A stretch of 64,000 nt of DNA from Vermiculatibacterium agrestimuris (lineage in GTDB: Bacteria > Bacillota > Clostridia > Oscillospirales > Oscillospiraceae), in the NCBI RefSeq assembly GCF_943193085.1, contig NZ_CALPCU010000012.1, positions 1 to 64,000 of the forward strand, in the 5' to 3' direction. The notes below the pieces were generated by a model. The model worked only from the letters and a program-made list of their open reading frames with translations. It was not told the DNA's origin and searched no databases. The position numbers and the translations under genes were made by a program. This document shows, piece after piece, positions 10,719 through 17,779 of this stretch (position 1 is its first letter; each line of letters starts with the position of its first letter).

Positions 10719-10746
10719 CTGAGAATTTGATTTTTTGAAAAAACAC

Positions 10747-10775
10747 TTTACACCGGGCCAAATTGTTGTTATAAT
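10747..10775 (+). promoter_or_regulatory. Sigma-A promoter of tRNA-Ala
   Basis: TTTACA (10747-10752), 17-base spacer, perfect TATAAT (10770-10775), 24 bases before the tRNA. It is divergent from the SRP RNA promoter. Confidence 0.85.
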
Positions 10776-10799
10776 GTCATGGCGCAAACAAGAGAATAC

Positions 10800-10875
10800 G
10801 GGCGGTTAGCTCAGCTGGGAGAGCGCAGCGTTCGCAACGCTGAGGTCGTGGGTTCGATCCCCATACCGTCCACCA
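10800..10875 (+). tRNA. tRNA-Ala (anticodon CGC)
   Basis: 76 bases including an encoded CCA. Acceptor stem GGGCGGT/ACCGTCC with one G-T pair, D arm AGCTCAGCTGGGAGAGC, anticodon stem CAGCG/CGCTG with loop TTCGCAA giving anticodon CGC, and T arm GTGGG/CCCAT around TTCGATC. Its 3' end is the target of element A: the 82-base direct repeat begins with the last seven bases of this gene. Confidence 0.95.
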
Positions 10876-10950
10876 AAGCAAGATAATCCGAACTTAACGC
10901 CAGTAGGCGGTGGGTTCGGATTTCTTGTTTATATCGGCAAAACGGCATAA
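10869..10950 (+). repeat. attL of element A (82-base direct repeat, left copy)
   Basis: Starts in the last seven bases of tRNA-Ala and matches 19224-19305 at 77 of 82 positions by eye. It contains the terminator hairpin of the tRNA. Read in the recombinase frame it encodes a near-identical version of the recombinase's last 26 residues and ends in the same TAA. Confidence 0.85.
10885..10930 (+). terminator. Terminator behind tRNA-Ala, inside the att repeat
   Basis: Stem AATCCGAAC (10885-10893) with GTTCGGATT (10914-10922), inner GCC/GGC pairing, followed by TCTTGTTT. The homologous copy in the right repeat ends the recombinase transcript. Confidence 0.7.
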
Positions 10951-11007
10951 GGAAACGGCCCCTATCAGGTTTGATGGGGGCCGTTCTGTACGAAGCACAA
11001 AATTACT

Positions 11008-11475
11008 TTAGCGGGATTTCAAATAAGCCAAAAAAGCCAAATCATCTTCCAATAAATCTTTTGTATCGTCAGTCTTTCCAGTATCAACGACTTTACAGAG
11101 CGCTAGTGCACGTTTATACGACATATGTTTTATGTAGTTCGAGAGCTTTGATTGCACTTGCGCAACAGGGAGATGTGTGATGATGTGAATGTAAACGTCA
11201 TAGTTGTTGTCGTATGTTATGTATTTGGCTCCGTACTCCTCGCAATTGTCACTACGCCCCAAAATGTTAATTGCACACTCGGTACAGTCATTTTTATTTC
11301 CCGGCATTGGAGGGAATATCCCCAGTGAAATGGCGAAGAAGCTTCCGAACACTGTGTATCCGACCCTCACCCCTTGAGTTTCTATCGTTGAGTTAGGCCC
11401 CATTTTGATATGCGCGAGTTCATTTCTTTCTAGCAACACCTGGTATCCACCGGCTTCAAAAGGCTGAATGTTCAT
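11008..11475 (-). CDS. Hypothetical protein of element A (155 residues)
   Basis: Not recognised. A soluble protein of 155 residues, starting MNIQPFEAGGYQVLLERN. It has a short hydrophobic stretch (VFGSFFAISLGIFPPM, about residues 42-57) and Cys residues at CTEC and DNC. Its ATG overlaps the stop of the 61-residue gene upstream by four bases, so it is the last gene of the rep operon. It lies closest to attL. Base composition is more AT-rich than the flanking chromosome. Confidence 0.65.
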   Translation of the reverse strand: MNIQPFEAGGYQVLLERNELAHIKMGPNSTIETQGVRVGYTVFGSFFAISLGIFPPMPGNKNDCTECAINILGRSDNCEEYGAKYITYDNNYDVYIHIITHLPVAQVQSKLSNYIKHMSYKRALALCKVVDTGKTDDTKDLLEDDLAFLAYLKSR

Positions 11476-11657
11476 TTGCTGATACCTCCATTAAAATTTT
11501 GTGCTTTCTGTCCATGCTGAGCCTCCCACTCGGCAAACTCCCGCTTGCCCTCCTCGCTCTCGAAATATTCTTGAATGGCGGGGAGCAGACAACGAGCCAG
11601 AGCTTCAAGCTCTCTCTTGGGAATGCTGGGGCAAAAATCATTCGTAGGGTTCGCCAT
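11472..11657 (-). CDS. Small hypothetical protein of element A (61 residues)
   Basis: Not recognised. A 61-residue acidic, probably helical protein (RELEALARCLLPAIQEYF). The start at 11657 is preceded by AGGAGG nine bases upstream, better than the in-frame ATG ten codons earlier. It sits between rep and the 155-residue gene, to which it is coupled by a four-base overlap. Confidence 0.65.
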   Translation of the reverse strand: MANPTNDFCPSIPKRELEALARCLLPAIQEYFESEEGKREFAEWEAQHGQKAQNFNGGISK

Positions 11658-11872
11658 GTTGCGACCTCCTGACGGAGTGCGCCGCAAACTTTTGGTTCGG
11701 GCAAATATCGTTATATAGCGGGTGTAGAGACACCCAAAGTTTGTGATTTACAAAATTTCTTTTCAGCGGAGCGGCCTGCGGGCCGTCATTGGTGAGGGGA
11801 ATAAGGAGGCGGCAAAGCCGCAGATTTAATTAAAGCCGTGACCTCGCCCGCCTGCCTCGTTTCGTCAAAAAT
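11658..11872. other. Non-coding gap with hairpins between rep and the 61-residue gene
   Basis: About 215 bases without a gene. It holds a GCGGC-AAA-GCCGC hairpin near 11809-11822 and an imperfect GC palindrome near 11766-11790. These could end the rep message or belong to a replication origin; nothing decides which. Confidence 0.5.
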
Positions 11873-12901
11873 CTATTCCGGCAACACCTCCTCTCCTTCT
11901 CGTTCCGCTCTTTGCGCCTCCTGCACCCAATCGGGAGCTGTTGGGTCTATGGGAAAGATGTATTCCAGCGCAGAGCCGTGATTGATAGGCGGGCCGTTCC
12001 TCCTATACTCTACAACATGGTGGATACGACGAAGAAACGCTTTCCAAGTTTCTGGCTCCTGTTCTTGCACCTTCGGAAATTGCTGTTTTAGATCGATATT
12101 GCTTATAATGTAGACTGTCTCATAGCAAGCCTGACGGGGAGCATATCTTGCCGGCAGCGCCAAAGGATAGCAGTCCAAATAATCTAACATATCCCCCACC
12201 ATGAGCGAAGAACGAAATTCATCAAAACAGAGCACGGGCTGCTGGGCGTATCGGTCAAAGGGATGTTTGTAGTCCGTCACCCTGTAAACGTCGGCGTAAC
12301 CATGTTCATCCATGACACCCCTGGTTTTGCCCGTGGCGGTGGGGCCAAAAATATATGTCACTTCCAAGGTACGCCGTTGATCCCGATACCGGGCCTCCAA
12401 GATATCCTGCCTGATTTTGTCCATACGAGATATATGGATTGCTAAATCGGGGTTAGAGGCCATGATCTCGGCGTTGGTCATGCCGTCCTCAATCTTGCAG
12501 TAAAGCTCGGCAATATCCGTCCTCGCCCCCTGTCCCGGCTCCTCTGGGAGCGGGCCGCTCTCCTCAAAAGTACCCTCTATAGAGGTATCCGCCTTTTCAT
12601 CGTTGACCCATTTCCCCGTTTTGCTGATGTAATTCCGGTTTTCCTGGGCAGAACCTCGCACCTGTTCAAAATGGACTTCGGGGAATAGTTTTTTAAGACG
12701 GCTAAAACGAACTGGGGACTTTAGCATGATGAAGAAATGCGTGTGGAGCGTTTGGGTTTCAAGGCCGATTTCGTCAGCCAGGCACCAATAGAGCACGTGC
12801 AACTCCTGAAACTTCATTTTCATCTTTTCATGGTCTATATCATGTCGGGATTTATAATTTAATGTGCCCTGCCACTTCCTTGATTGAGTATCTTTTGTCA
12901 C
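11873..12901 (-). CDS. CRESS-like replication initiator/relaxase: HUH nuclease plus superfamily-3 helicase
   Basis: A 342-residue two-domain Rep. The N-terminal HUH nuclease has motif I QGTLNYKS, motif II HTHFF (two metal-binding His) and motif III NYISKTGKW, with the catalytic Tyr and the YxxK spacing. The C-terminal superfamily-3 helicase has Walker A GPTATGKT, Walker B VLCFDEF and motif C with its Asn (YIISNID). This layout is that of Reps from CRESS-DNA viruses and related bacterial plasmids (Viral_Rep plus RNA_helicase domains). It should nick one strand and start rolling-circle replication, perhaps also transfer. I start at the GTG at 12901, seven bases after AGGAGG; the open frame continues 32 codons further upstream, but that stretch is the repeated leader described below. 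Confidence 0.88.
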   Translation of the reverse strand: MTKDTQSRKWQGTLNYKSRHDIDHEKMKMKFQELHVLYWCLADEIGLETQTLHTHFFIMLKSPVRFSRLKKLFPEVHFEQVRGSAQENRNYISKTGKWVNDEKADTSIEGTFEESGPLPEEPGQGARTDIAELYCKIEDGMTNAEIMASNPDLAIHISRMDKIRQDILEARYRDQRRTLEVTYIFGPTATGKTRGVMDEHGYADVYRVTDYKHPFDRYAQQPVLCFDEFRSSLMVGDMLDYLDCYPLALPARYAPRQACYETVYIISNIDLKQQFPKVQEQEPETWKAFLRRIHHVVEYRRNGPPINHGSALEYIFPIDPTAPDWVQEAQRAEREGEEVLPE

Positions 12902-12938
12902 AACTGAACCTCCTTTGTTGGGGGTGCGGACAAAAATT

Positions 12939-13060
12939 GCCGCCCACCTGGTTTCGGTGAGCGGCAACAAAAAATCTGTGCGCACCTCACCCGCCACGCT
13001 AAACTTTGTTTAGGTGGTTGCTGTCGGTGTCTTTAGAGACACGTTCAGCGGCGTTTGAGA
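12939..13060 (-). promoter_or_regulatory. Structured leader L1 upstream of rep (repeated as L2)
   Basis: This 122-base segment resembles 15289-15385 (L2). Both copies share a GGTGGGCGGC / GCCGC(T)TCACC hairpin, a GGTGAGG segment before a GC-rich stretch, a variable central hairpin and a CTCAAAC box, all read on the minus strand. Each ends 35-38 bases before the start of the first gene of its transcript, so it is likely a regulatory leader or a protein-binding site. Confidence 0.6.
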
Positions 13061-13231
13061 TGACACAGAACTACAACAATCTGTTCAGCACTGTGATGGC
13101 AAGGGGGTTCCCTGCAAGGTCTCCTTTCCTTTTACATATTTACCTTACGCCATAAATATGAACGAAATTTAGACTATGTGTGAACAATCTGGAAATTTGC
13201 GAAACAATTTGAAGATTATTTGCTACAGGCT

Positions 13232-13271
13232 ACAAAAGTAGCGGAAAGGGTAATACTAACCTTTCCGCTAC
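13232..13271 (-). terminator. Terminator of the element A transfer operon
   Basis: Perfect 12-bp stem (13238-13249 with 13260-13271), 10-base loop, then CTTTTG on the minus strand; the T run is short. Confidence 0.6.
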
Positions 13272-13333
13272 GGCGGGCCGCTTTGCGGCTCCGCCGGGGG
13301 CCGGGCTTGTGGCTTGCGCCACCGCCCGGCCCC
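13271..13333 (-). other. Conserved double hairpin, element A copy
   Basis: On the minus strand a long stem GGGGCCGGGC/GCCCGGCCCC encloses GTGGC-GCAA-GCCAC, followed by a GCCGC-AAA-GCGGC hairpin. The same structure lies at 25577-25636 in element B, also directly after the ATPase gene. Base changes in the inner stem are compensated (see findings). Confidence 0.75.
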
Positions 13334-13339
13334 AGATCG

Positions 13340-14068
13340 TCAGCAGGTCATAGCCCGTAATATATCTTCTTTCATCCGGGCCATACCACGGGGGCCGATA
13401 TAGGGGACTTGCACGGGAATTTGTCTGCCGCCCAGGAGCAAGTGACCGCCCCCAATTTCCGTGACCGGGAGAAATTCATCACGGGAGAAGCCGAGGACGG
13501 AAGCCGCCTCTTTTGATAGGTTCCCCAGCCCCAGGCAGCACGAATAGTTATCCCTCGCGCCCTGGTTCCACAGCTCGGCCTGGGCGCGCTGCACCGAGGT
13601 AAGACAGAAGAACCGCCTACTGCGGCCCATCATAAGCACGGTGGCTATTTTGGCCCGTATGCTCTCCGCTGTCTTTTTCTCGCTGTTCAGGAGCCAGGAG
13701 CCAAGCTCGTCTATCCATAGCCACCGCACCTTATGAGGGCCGCTGTCATCGTCTGAGGCAAGCTCCGCCTGGAGCAGATCATAGTATTCGTTCAATCCCG
13801 CTTCACAGTCTTGAAAACGCCAATAGCGACAATTCTTCCCGTGGCAGAATTTGAACGTGTCCACATCGTTCTTAAAATCCAGAATGTAGACCTCCGCCCC
13901 CGGAAGCTGGGAAATTTTGGCGGTGACAAGAAGGCTGGCTATGCTCTTGCCCGTTCCCGTACCTCCCTGGGTGATTAGGTGAGGGTACCTATCAAAATCC
14001 ACGAGGACAGGCCGCTGGGCGGCTCCCCCGCAGGGGAGCCGTTCAGCGCAAAATACCACGGGCTTCAT
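13340..14068 (-). CDS. FtsK/TcpA-like DNA-translocating ATPase of element A
   Basis: P-loop ATPase of 242 residues. Walker A GGTGTGKS (about 35-42), Walker B VRWLWIDELGSWL (about 114-126) and a sensor-type Gln after GRSRRFFCLTSVQ place it in the FtsK/HerA superfamily, close to the coupling proteins (TcpA) of Gram-positive mobile elements. It lacks membrane segments; the gene just upstream encodes a membrane protein that overlaps it by four bases and probably anchors it. It should move element DNA to or through a transfer channel. The corresponding protein of element B (24802-25569) is a clear relative in order and motifs. Confidence 0.8.
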   Translation of the reverse strand: MKPVVFCAERLPCGGAAQRPVLVDFDRYPHLITQGGTGTGKSIASLLVTAKISQLPGAEVYILDFKNDVDTFKFCHGKNCRYWRFQDCEAGLNEYYDLLQAELASDDDSGPHKVRWLWIDELGSWLLNSEKKTAESIRAKIATVLMMGRSRRFFCLTSVQRAQAELWNQGARDNYSCCLGLGNLSKEAASVLGFSRDEFLPVTEIGGGHLLLGGRQIPVQVPYIGPRGMARMKEDILRAMTC

Positions 14069-14922
14069 TCGCCGTAATCCGGGTCTGTGTAGGGAGCGGG
14101 CCGCTCCTGCTTCATCTGACGCTCCACCCGGGCGCGGCGGCGGGCGTTAATCATATCAACAGACTTCGCAGAAGTAAACACATAGTCGATCAGCACCCGG
14201 CTACCACAGTTCTTGACCCCCAAGACCTCCACCGGCGCACGGCCCCCGGCTTCGGGCGAAATGAGCATGGGGTAATCAGTGATATACTTCTGGGCGTAGT
14301 TTTGCAGTGTCCGCTGTAATGTGTCCTCCACTTCGGGGGTGATCTCGCCCTCAACCTCGACTTCGGCCTGCTGGATCGCAACATCATCTTTCATGTAAAA
14401 GCTGGCCCCATCGGTGGAGCGCACCTCAATGTCGTGGATGTTACGGGGACGAATAACGGGCGTGAATGACGAAATAGCGATAAGGACACGAAGCATAAAG
14501 CTAAGCGCAAACCCCTGCATATCCATAGCCTTCTGACGGGCAAGCTCTATATCCACATCGGTCACAGAGGCGGGAGCGGTGGCCTGCTTGGGCTGGCGGT
14601 TCTTCCACCAGATAACCACCGCAGCGATGATGAGGGCCAGACCGCCATACTTATTGAACAAGTCGGAGGCCGTACCGAGCAGGGTGGTCAAAAGAGCGTC
14701 CAGCAGGGGCAGGACGATGGTGCCAATGCTGAAAACGGCTGTGAGGATCGACACCCCCCGCAGGACGAGCAATCCGTAGTGGCAGATTTTTGCGTCACGG
14801 GCCGAGATGGTATTGTCCGCCTCGACCTGAGCCTTCAGCCAGCCAGCAAAGCGGTGGATAGCAAAGGTGACCAACGCCCACAGAGCGGCGAAGAAGAAAT
14901 CGTGCGGTTGAAAGATATTCAT
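14065..14922 (-). CDS. Membrane protein of the element A transfer operon
   Basis: 285 residues, not assigned to a named family. It has an N-terminal hydrophobic segment (FFFAALWALVTFAIHRF), one or two spans around residues 50-80, one near 93-106 (GGLALIIAAVVIWW), then a soluble C-terminal half of about 150 residues ending in an Arg-rich stretch. Topology and coupling to the ATPase suggest a membrane anchor of the coupling protein. The corresponding gene of element B is shorter (203 residues). Confidence 0.65.
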   Translation of the reverse strand: MNIFQPHDFFFAALWALVTFAIHRFAGWLKAQVEADNTISARDAKICHYGLLVLRGVSILTAVFSIGTIVLPLLDALLTTLLGTASDLFNKYGGLALIIAAVVIWWKNRQPKQATAPASVTDVDIELARQKAMDMQGFALSFMLRVLIAISSFTPVIRPRNIHDIEVRSTDGASFYMKDDVAIQQAEVEVEGEITPEVEDTLQRTLQNYAQKYITDYPMLISPEAGGRAPVEVLGVKNCGSRVLIDYVFTSAKSVDMINARRRARVERQMKQERPAPYTDPDYGE

Positions 14923-14990
14923 GAAGTTACCTCCTTGTTAATTGTGGCCCCCGGCCCGGTGCCGAACCGGGGGCCGATTGTGGTTGTGTT

Positions 14991-15254
14991 TTACTGCTTG
15001 GCAGCGGAGCCGGGAGCGGTCACGGTAGACAGGCTGATGATGTTGCCCTGGCCGTCATACTCGACCAGGTAATCACCGGGGACAGTCATGGCCTCTAAGT
15101 CGAACAGGCCAGGGTCAACGGTCTTGACGATGGCCGCCTCACCAGTCACCCCCCGCTGGGGGCCGGTGTAGTGAAGCTCCCAGAAATCATAAGGGTTACC
15201 GTTTTTCTTGGATGTACCCTTACGGTGGTTCTTGCCGATGATGTGGACTTTCAT
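14991..15254 (-). CDS. Small conserved backbone protein of element A (87 residues)
   Basis: Starts MKVHIIGKNHRKGTSKKNG; basic N-terminus, then beta-rich segments. It occupies the position of the 113-residue protein of element B and, by place and size, of the YdcP/DUF961-type proteins that open transfer operons in ICEBs1 and Tn916. A single-strand DNA-binding role is a guess. Start at 15254 is supported by AAGGAG ten bases upstream; 30 further codons of open frame lie in leader L2. First gene of the operon driven from 15493-15521. Confidence 0.65.
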   Translation of the reverse strand: MKVHIIGKNHRKGTSKKNGNPYDFWELHYTGPQRGVTGEAAIVKTVDPGLFDLEAMTVPGDYLVEYDGQGNIISLSTVTAPGSAAKQ

Positions 15255-15288
15255 TTTGAATTTGCTCCTTTCATTTTGGACGACAAAA

Positions 15289-15385
15289 GCCGCCCACCTG
15301 GTTGTTGGTGAAGCGGCTGGTATAGTCTCGGCGCGCCTCACCACGAATACCGAAGCTCTTTGTAGAGCATACGGCGGAGTTTGAG
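15289..15385 (-). promoter_or_regulatory. Structured leader L2 upstream of the transfer operon
   Basis: A 97-base relative of L1 (12939-13060), located between the operon promoter and its first gene, so it must be transcribed. Central hairpin GCTCTACAAAGAGC differs from the L1 hairpin GTGTCTCTAAAGACAC in sequence but not in form. Confidence 0.6.
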
Positions 15386-15492
15386 TGGTTTGGGCGCGCA
15401 GACGAAATATTAGTTTGTCGGCGTGAGATCATCGAAATGGGTCATCGAGATCATTGTGGTGTGGGCTTGCGGCTGCCCTCCTTTCTGACTAT

Positions 15493-15521
15493 ATGATACC
15501 ATAACCGATATATCATGTCAA
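15493..15521 (-). promoter_or_regulatory. Sigma-A promoter of the element A transfer operon
   Basis: Minus strand TTGACA (15516-15521), 17 bases, TATCAT (15493-15498). The spacer carries a near palindrome (TGATATATCGG) that could be an operator. Confidence 0.75.
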
Positions 15522-15575
15522 GACTTTTTGGAATATTTATATACTAGCATATTATTCTGTTTAGGAATATCAAAA

Positions 15576-15615
15576 TTCAAAACATAGCGGGGGCATTTTC
15601 ACCCCCGCTATGTTT
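15576..15615 (-). terminator. Terminator of the LysM gene
   Basis: Perfect 13-bp stem AACATAGCGGGGG with its complement (15581-15593 and 15602-15614) followed by TTTTGAATTTT on the minus strand. Confidence 0.8.
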
Positions 15616-15630
15616 AATGTTATGTCATAC

Positions 15631-16647
15631 TTACTTTGAAATGACAGGCAGAACGATAATCTGGCCCTCGTAAATCAGATTGGCGTTCGCCAAGCGGTCA
15701 CTGTTGCGCTCGAAAATGGCCTTATACTGGGCCATGCTGCCATACTCCGCCAGAGCGATCTTGCCCAGAGTGTCCCCGGCCTTGACAGTATAGAGCTTTT
15801 CCCCCTCGGCGCAGACAGGAGCGGGGATCAGGGTATCCTTACCCAGCTTTTCAGGCAGGGTAAGGATAGTCCCCTCCGTCAACTTTACGCTCTTATTGGC
15901 CTTCATCAGAGCGTAACGCTGGGCATTGGTGCCGTAGAAATTGGTGCAGATAATACTCCATGTGTCCCACTTCTTCACGGTGTAAGTACCGGGAGTGTCA
16001 GGGGTGACGGGCTGACTGGGCTCAGCGGGAGCGGTGGGCTGGCTGGGCTGCTCCGGCTCAACAGGCTGGCTGGGCTGGGTGGGCTGGGCCTCAGTGCCCC
16101 CCGTAGGATCGACAGCTCCAATGACGGTGCGACCAGAACTGCTGACTTTATGTTCGGACTTGATCTTCGCAAAATCACTCTCGCACATCCAGAAAACACC
16201 AAAAGACGCATCCATGAGGAAGTCTTCACCTTCTGCGGCGGGGCTTGCCGTAAATGTTTTGCCTTCAGTGTCGTTAGCCCCCATTCCACCGCCTGCAAAT
16301 CCAAATGCAGGGATATAACTCAACCAGATGCCGTCTCCCCAGTGGTAATATTCTTCATTAAGCGCATTAAGCTCAAAATCCAGCGGTTCAATCTTTACCG
16401 TAGAGCCGTCCTCCACCACATGGATCGCCAGGACTGTATCCGCCTCGGAGACGCTGCCGTAGGCAATGGGGTCATACCTAGTTGGGACATACTCGGTACG
16501 TAACCAGCCGTTCATGATGACGCTTACCTTTCCAAGCTCACATTCGCCAGTATAGGTCTTTTCGGTGTCCTCCGCTGCAAATGCGGGGACGGTCAGGCCA
16601 AGACAGAGTACCAAGGCCAGTGCAAGGGATAAAATTCTTTTCTTCAT
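15631..16647 (-). CDS. Secreted LysM-repeat protein, cargo of element A
   Basis: 338-residue exported protein. A signal peptide (MKKRILSLALALVLCLGLTV, cleavage after AFAA about residue 25) is followed by an unrecognised domain of about 150 residues. Then comes a Pro/Gln/Ser-rich linker (PTQPSQPVEPEQPSQPT) and two LysM-like modules (TYTVKKWDTWSIICTNFYGT and LYTVKAGDTLGKIALAEYGS) that should bind peptidoglycan. I start at 16647, where AGGAGG precedes the signal peptide; the frame is open for 50 codons more. It has its own promoter and terminator. Its place in the element equals that of the leucine-rich-repeat protein in element B. Confidence 0.85.
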   Translation of the reverse strand: MKKRILSLALALVLCLGLTVPAFAAEDTEKTYTGECELGKVSVIMNGWLRTEYVPTRYDPIAYGSVSEADTVLAIHVVEDGSTVKIEPLDFELNALNEEYYHWGDGIWLSYIPAFGFAGGGMGANDTEGKTFTASPAAEGEDFLMDASFGVFWMCESDFAKIKSEHKVSSSGRTVIGAVDPTGGTEAQPTQPSQPVEPEQPSQPTAPAEPSQPVTPDTPGTYTVKKWDTWSIICTNFYGTNAQRYALMKANKSVKLTEGTILTLPEKLGKDTLIPAPVCAEGEKLYTVKAGDTLGKIALAEYGSMAQYKAIFERNSDRLANANLIYEGQIIVLPVISK

Positions 16648-16704
16648 GTGTGTTTTCCTCCTTATTTTTTTCTGCTGAAATTGAATTTTCAAACAGGCCC
16701 CTAT

Positions 16705-16734
16705 ATTATATATCGCTATGTTGATATTTGTCAA
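16705..16734 (-). promoter_or_regulatory. Sigma-A promoter of the LysM gene
   Basis: Minus strand TTGACA (16729-16734), 18-base spacer, TATAAT (16705-16710). Confidence 0.75.
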
Positions 16735-16796
16735 CAACTCGCTATTAAATTTTTCGTCATTTGTGGATATAATTAAACAAAAGGCGAGGTGAGACA

Positions 16797-17129
16797 ATGG
16801 GGCAGGATTTTCATATGGAGGAAGTGGGCCAGCGCATTATAGAGCGGCGTAAGCGGATGGGCCTGACCCAAGAAGCCCTTGCTGAACTCTGTGACACGAC
16901 CACCCAATTTGTTTCTTATGCAGAAACAGGAAAACGAGCCATGCGCCCGGAAAACCTTTTGAAGTTGGCTGCCGCCTTGAATGTCAGTGCTGACTATTTA
17001 CTGACCGGGGACATTGTTGATAAGGACTTGTTGATCCTTTCCGAGAAGCTACGCCGCCTTTCGCCGTCTCAGCTCCGCACGGTAGAAGCCATCATTGACG
17101 AGTGCAATATACTTTTCCAAAATACATAA
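16797..17129 (+). CDS. XRE-family transcriptional regulator (110 residues)
   Basis: Helix-turn-helix repressor type. HTH at about residues 11-65 (RIIERRKRMGLTQEALAELC ... LNVSADYLLTGD), then a short C-terminal helix. It diverges from the LysM gene with about 150 bases between starts, so it probably controls that gene and itself. A strong terminator follows at 17144-17190. Confidence 0.85.
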   Translation: MGQDFHMEEVGQRIIERRKRMGLTQEALAELCDTTTQFVSYAETGKRAMRPENLLKLAAALNVSADYLLTGDIVDKDLLILSEKLRRLSPSQLRTVEAIIDECNILFQNT

Positions 17130-17143
17130 TCATACAGAGCAGA

Positions 17144-17190
17144 CCCGGAAGCGGGCGGCATTGATTGAGCCGCTCACTTCCGGGCTTTTT
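17144..17190 (+). terminator. Terminator after the first XRE gene
   Basis: CCCGGAAG (17144-17151) pairs with CTTCCGGG (17177-17184), with inner GCGGC/GCCGC pairing, followed by CTTTTTG. Confidence 0.8.
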
Positions 17191-17209
17191 GTTGTTCAGA
17201 GGGCGGCAT

Positions 17210-17355
17210 GGTGTGAACCTTTGGGCTGGGTGGCCCGCCACGGTGGGGCGGCTGGGTGGGTGCCGATGGGTGAGCTTAAGGCGGGGCCAGCGGTTTGGTA
17301 CGCTTCTCGCAATTCTCCCGAATTGCTGACGCTCTCATGCCTTGCGAGGCATAGG
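17210..17355 (+). other. Conserved structured block, element A copy (candidate ncRNA or single-strand origin)
   Basis: About 146 non-coding bases roughly 85% identical to 20700-20847 (minus strand) of element B. Recognisable parts are a GTGG-CCCG-CCAC palindrome, the box GGTTTGGTACGCT, a GCAATTC-TCCC-GAATTGC hairpin and an ATGCCT-TGCG-AGGCAT hairpin. The last stem has two compensated pairs relative to element B. It lies between two XRE genes; I see no promoter directly upstream. Confidence 0.8.
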
Positions 17356-17372
17356 TTTGCGGCAATTCGTAG

Positions 17373-17401
17373 TTGACTTTTACTCTAAAATATGCTAAAA
17401 T
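17373..17401 (+). promoter_or_regulatory. Sigma-A promoter of the XRE-recombinase operon
   Basis: TTGACT (17373-17378), 17 bases, TAAAAT (17396-17401), 25 bases before the XRE start. Confidence 0.75.
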
Positions 17402-17425
17402 AGAATATAGAAAGGAGGATTAAAT

Positions 17426-17779
17426 ATGCCGACTATTGGAGAACGTATGAGGGAGCTACGAGAGGCGGCGGGCATGACCCAAACCGATGTTGCCAAGCTC
17501 TGCAAGAGCAATCAGGCCACCATAGCCAAGGTGGAAAATGGGAAAGCTCAACCCTCTGTGAAGTTGCTGATATGGTGGGCGGATTATTTTGACGTGTCCC
17601 TGGACTATATCTGCTGCCGCACGGACAAGCCCCAGGGAGCCACCTATAAGGCCCGACCCCAGGCAAAGGTGAACAACGACATGAAGCGGTTTATTGAAAT
17701 GTGCTTTGACCCCAAATCCCCGGCAAGCAAGCAGTTAAAGAAAGCGTTAATGAACGTAGTGGAGGAGAACCAGGAATGA
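17426..17779 (+). CDS. XRE-family regulator coupled to the recombinase (117 residues)
   Basis: HTH at about residues 4-60 (MRELREAAGMTQTDVAKLC ... FDVSLDYICCRTD), then a helical tail. AAAGGAGG precedes the ATG. Its stop overlaps the recombinase start by four bases, so it is co-translated with the recombinase and is the natural candidate for control of excision, either as repressor or as directionality factor. Confidence 0.85.
   Translation: MPTIGERMRELREAAGMTQTDVAKLCKSNQATIAKVENGKAQPSVKLLIWWADYFDVSLDYICCRTDKPQGATYKARPQAKVNNDMKRFIEMCFDPKSPASKQLKKALMNVVEENQE

Larger units (their letters stand above)
12902..13339. other. 438-base non-coding region upstream of rep
   Basis: Contains, from low to high coordinate, the ribosome site of rep, leader L1 (12939-13060), an AT-rich stretch of about 170 bases with no convincing promoter, a terminator (13232-13271) for the ATPase operon and the conserved double hairpin (13271-13333). 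A replication or transfer origin next to rep is plausible here. Confidence 0.6.
15255..15630. other. 376-base non-coding region: leader L2, promoter and terminator
   Basis: Holds leader L2 (15289-15385), the operon promoter (15493-15521) and the terminator of the LysM gene (15576-15615). No further gene is visible. Confidence 0.7.

Noticed and set aside
12902..12997. N-terminal extension of the element A Rep to an upstream ATG
   Set aside because: A good ribosome site fits the GTG at 12901, and the extension is part of the leader repeated at 15289-15385, so it is better explained as regulatory.
13340..14068. Reading elements A and B as integrated filamentous phages
   Set aside because: Rep, ATPase and a possible ssDNA-binding protein would fit, but there is no small coat-protein gene, and the ATPases lack the membrane span of Zot proteins. 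A mobilizable element is the simpler reading; kept as an alternative in the findings.
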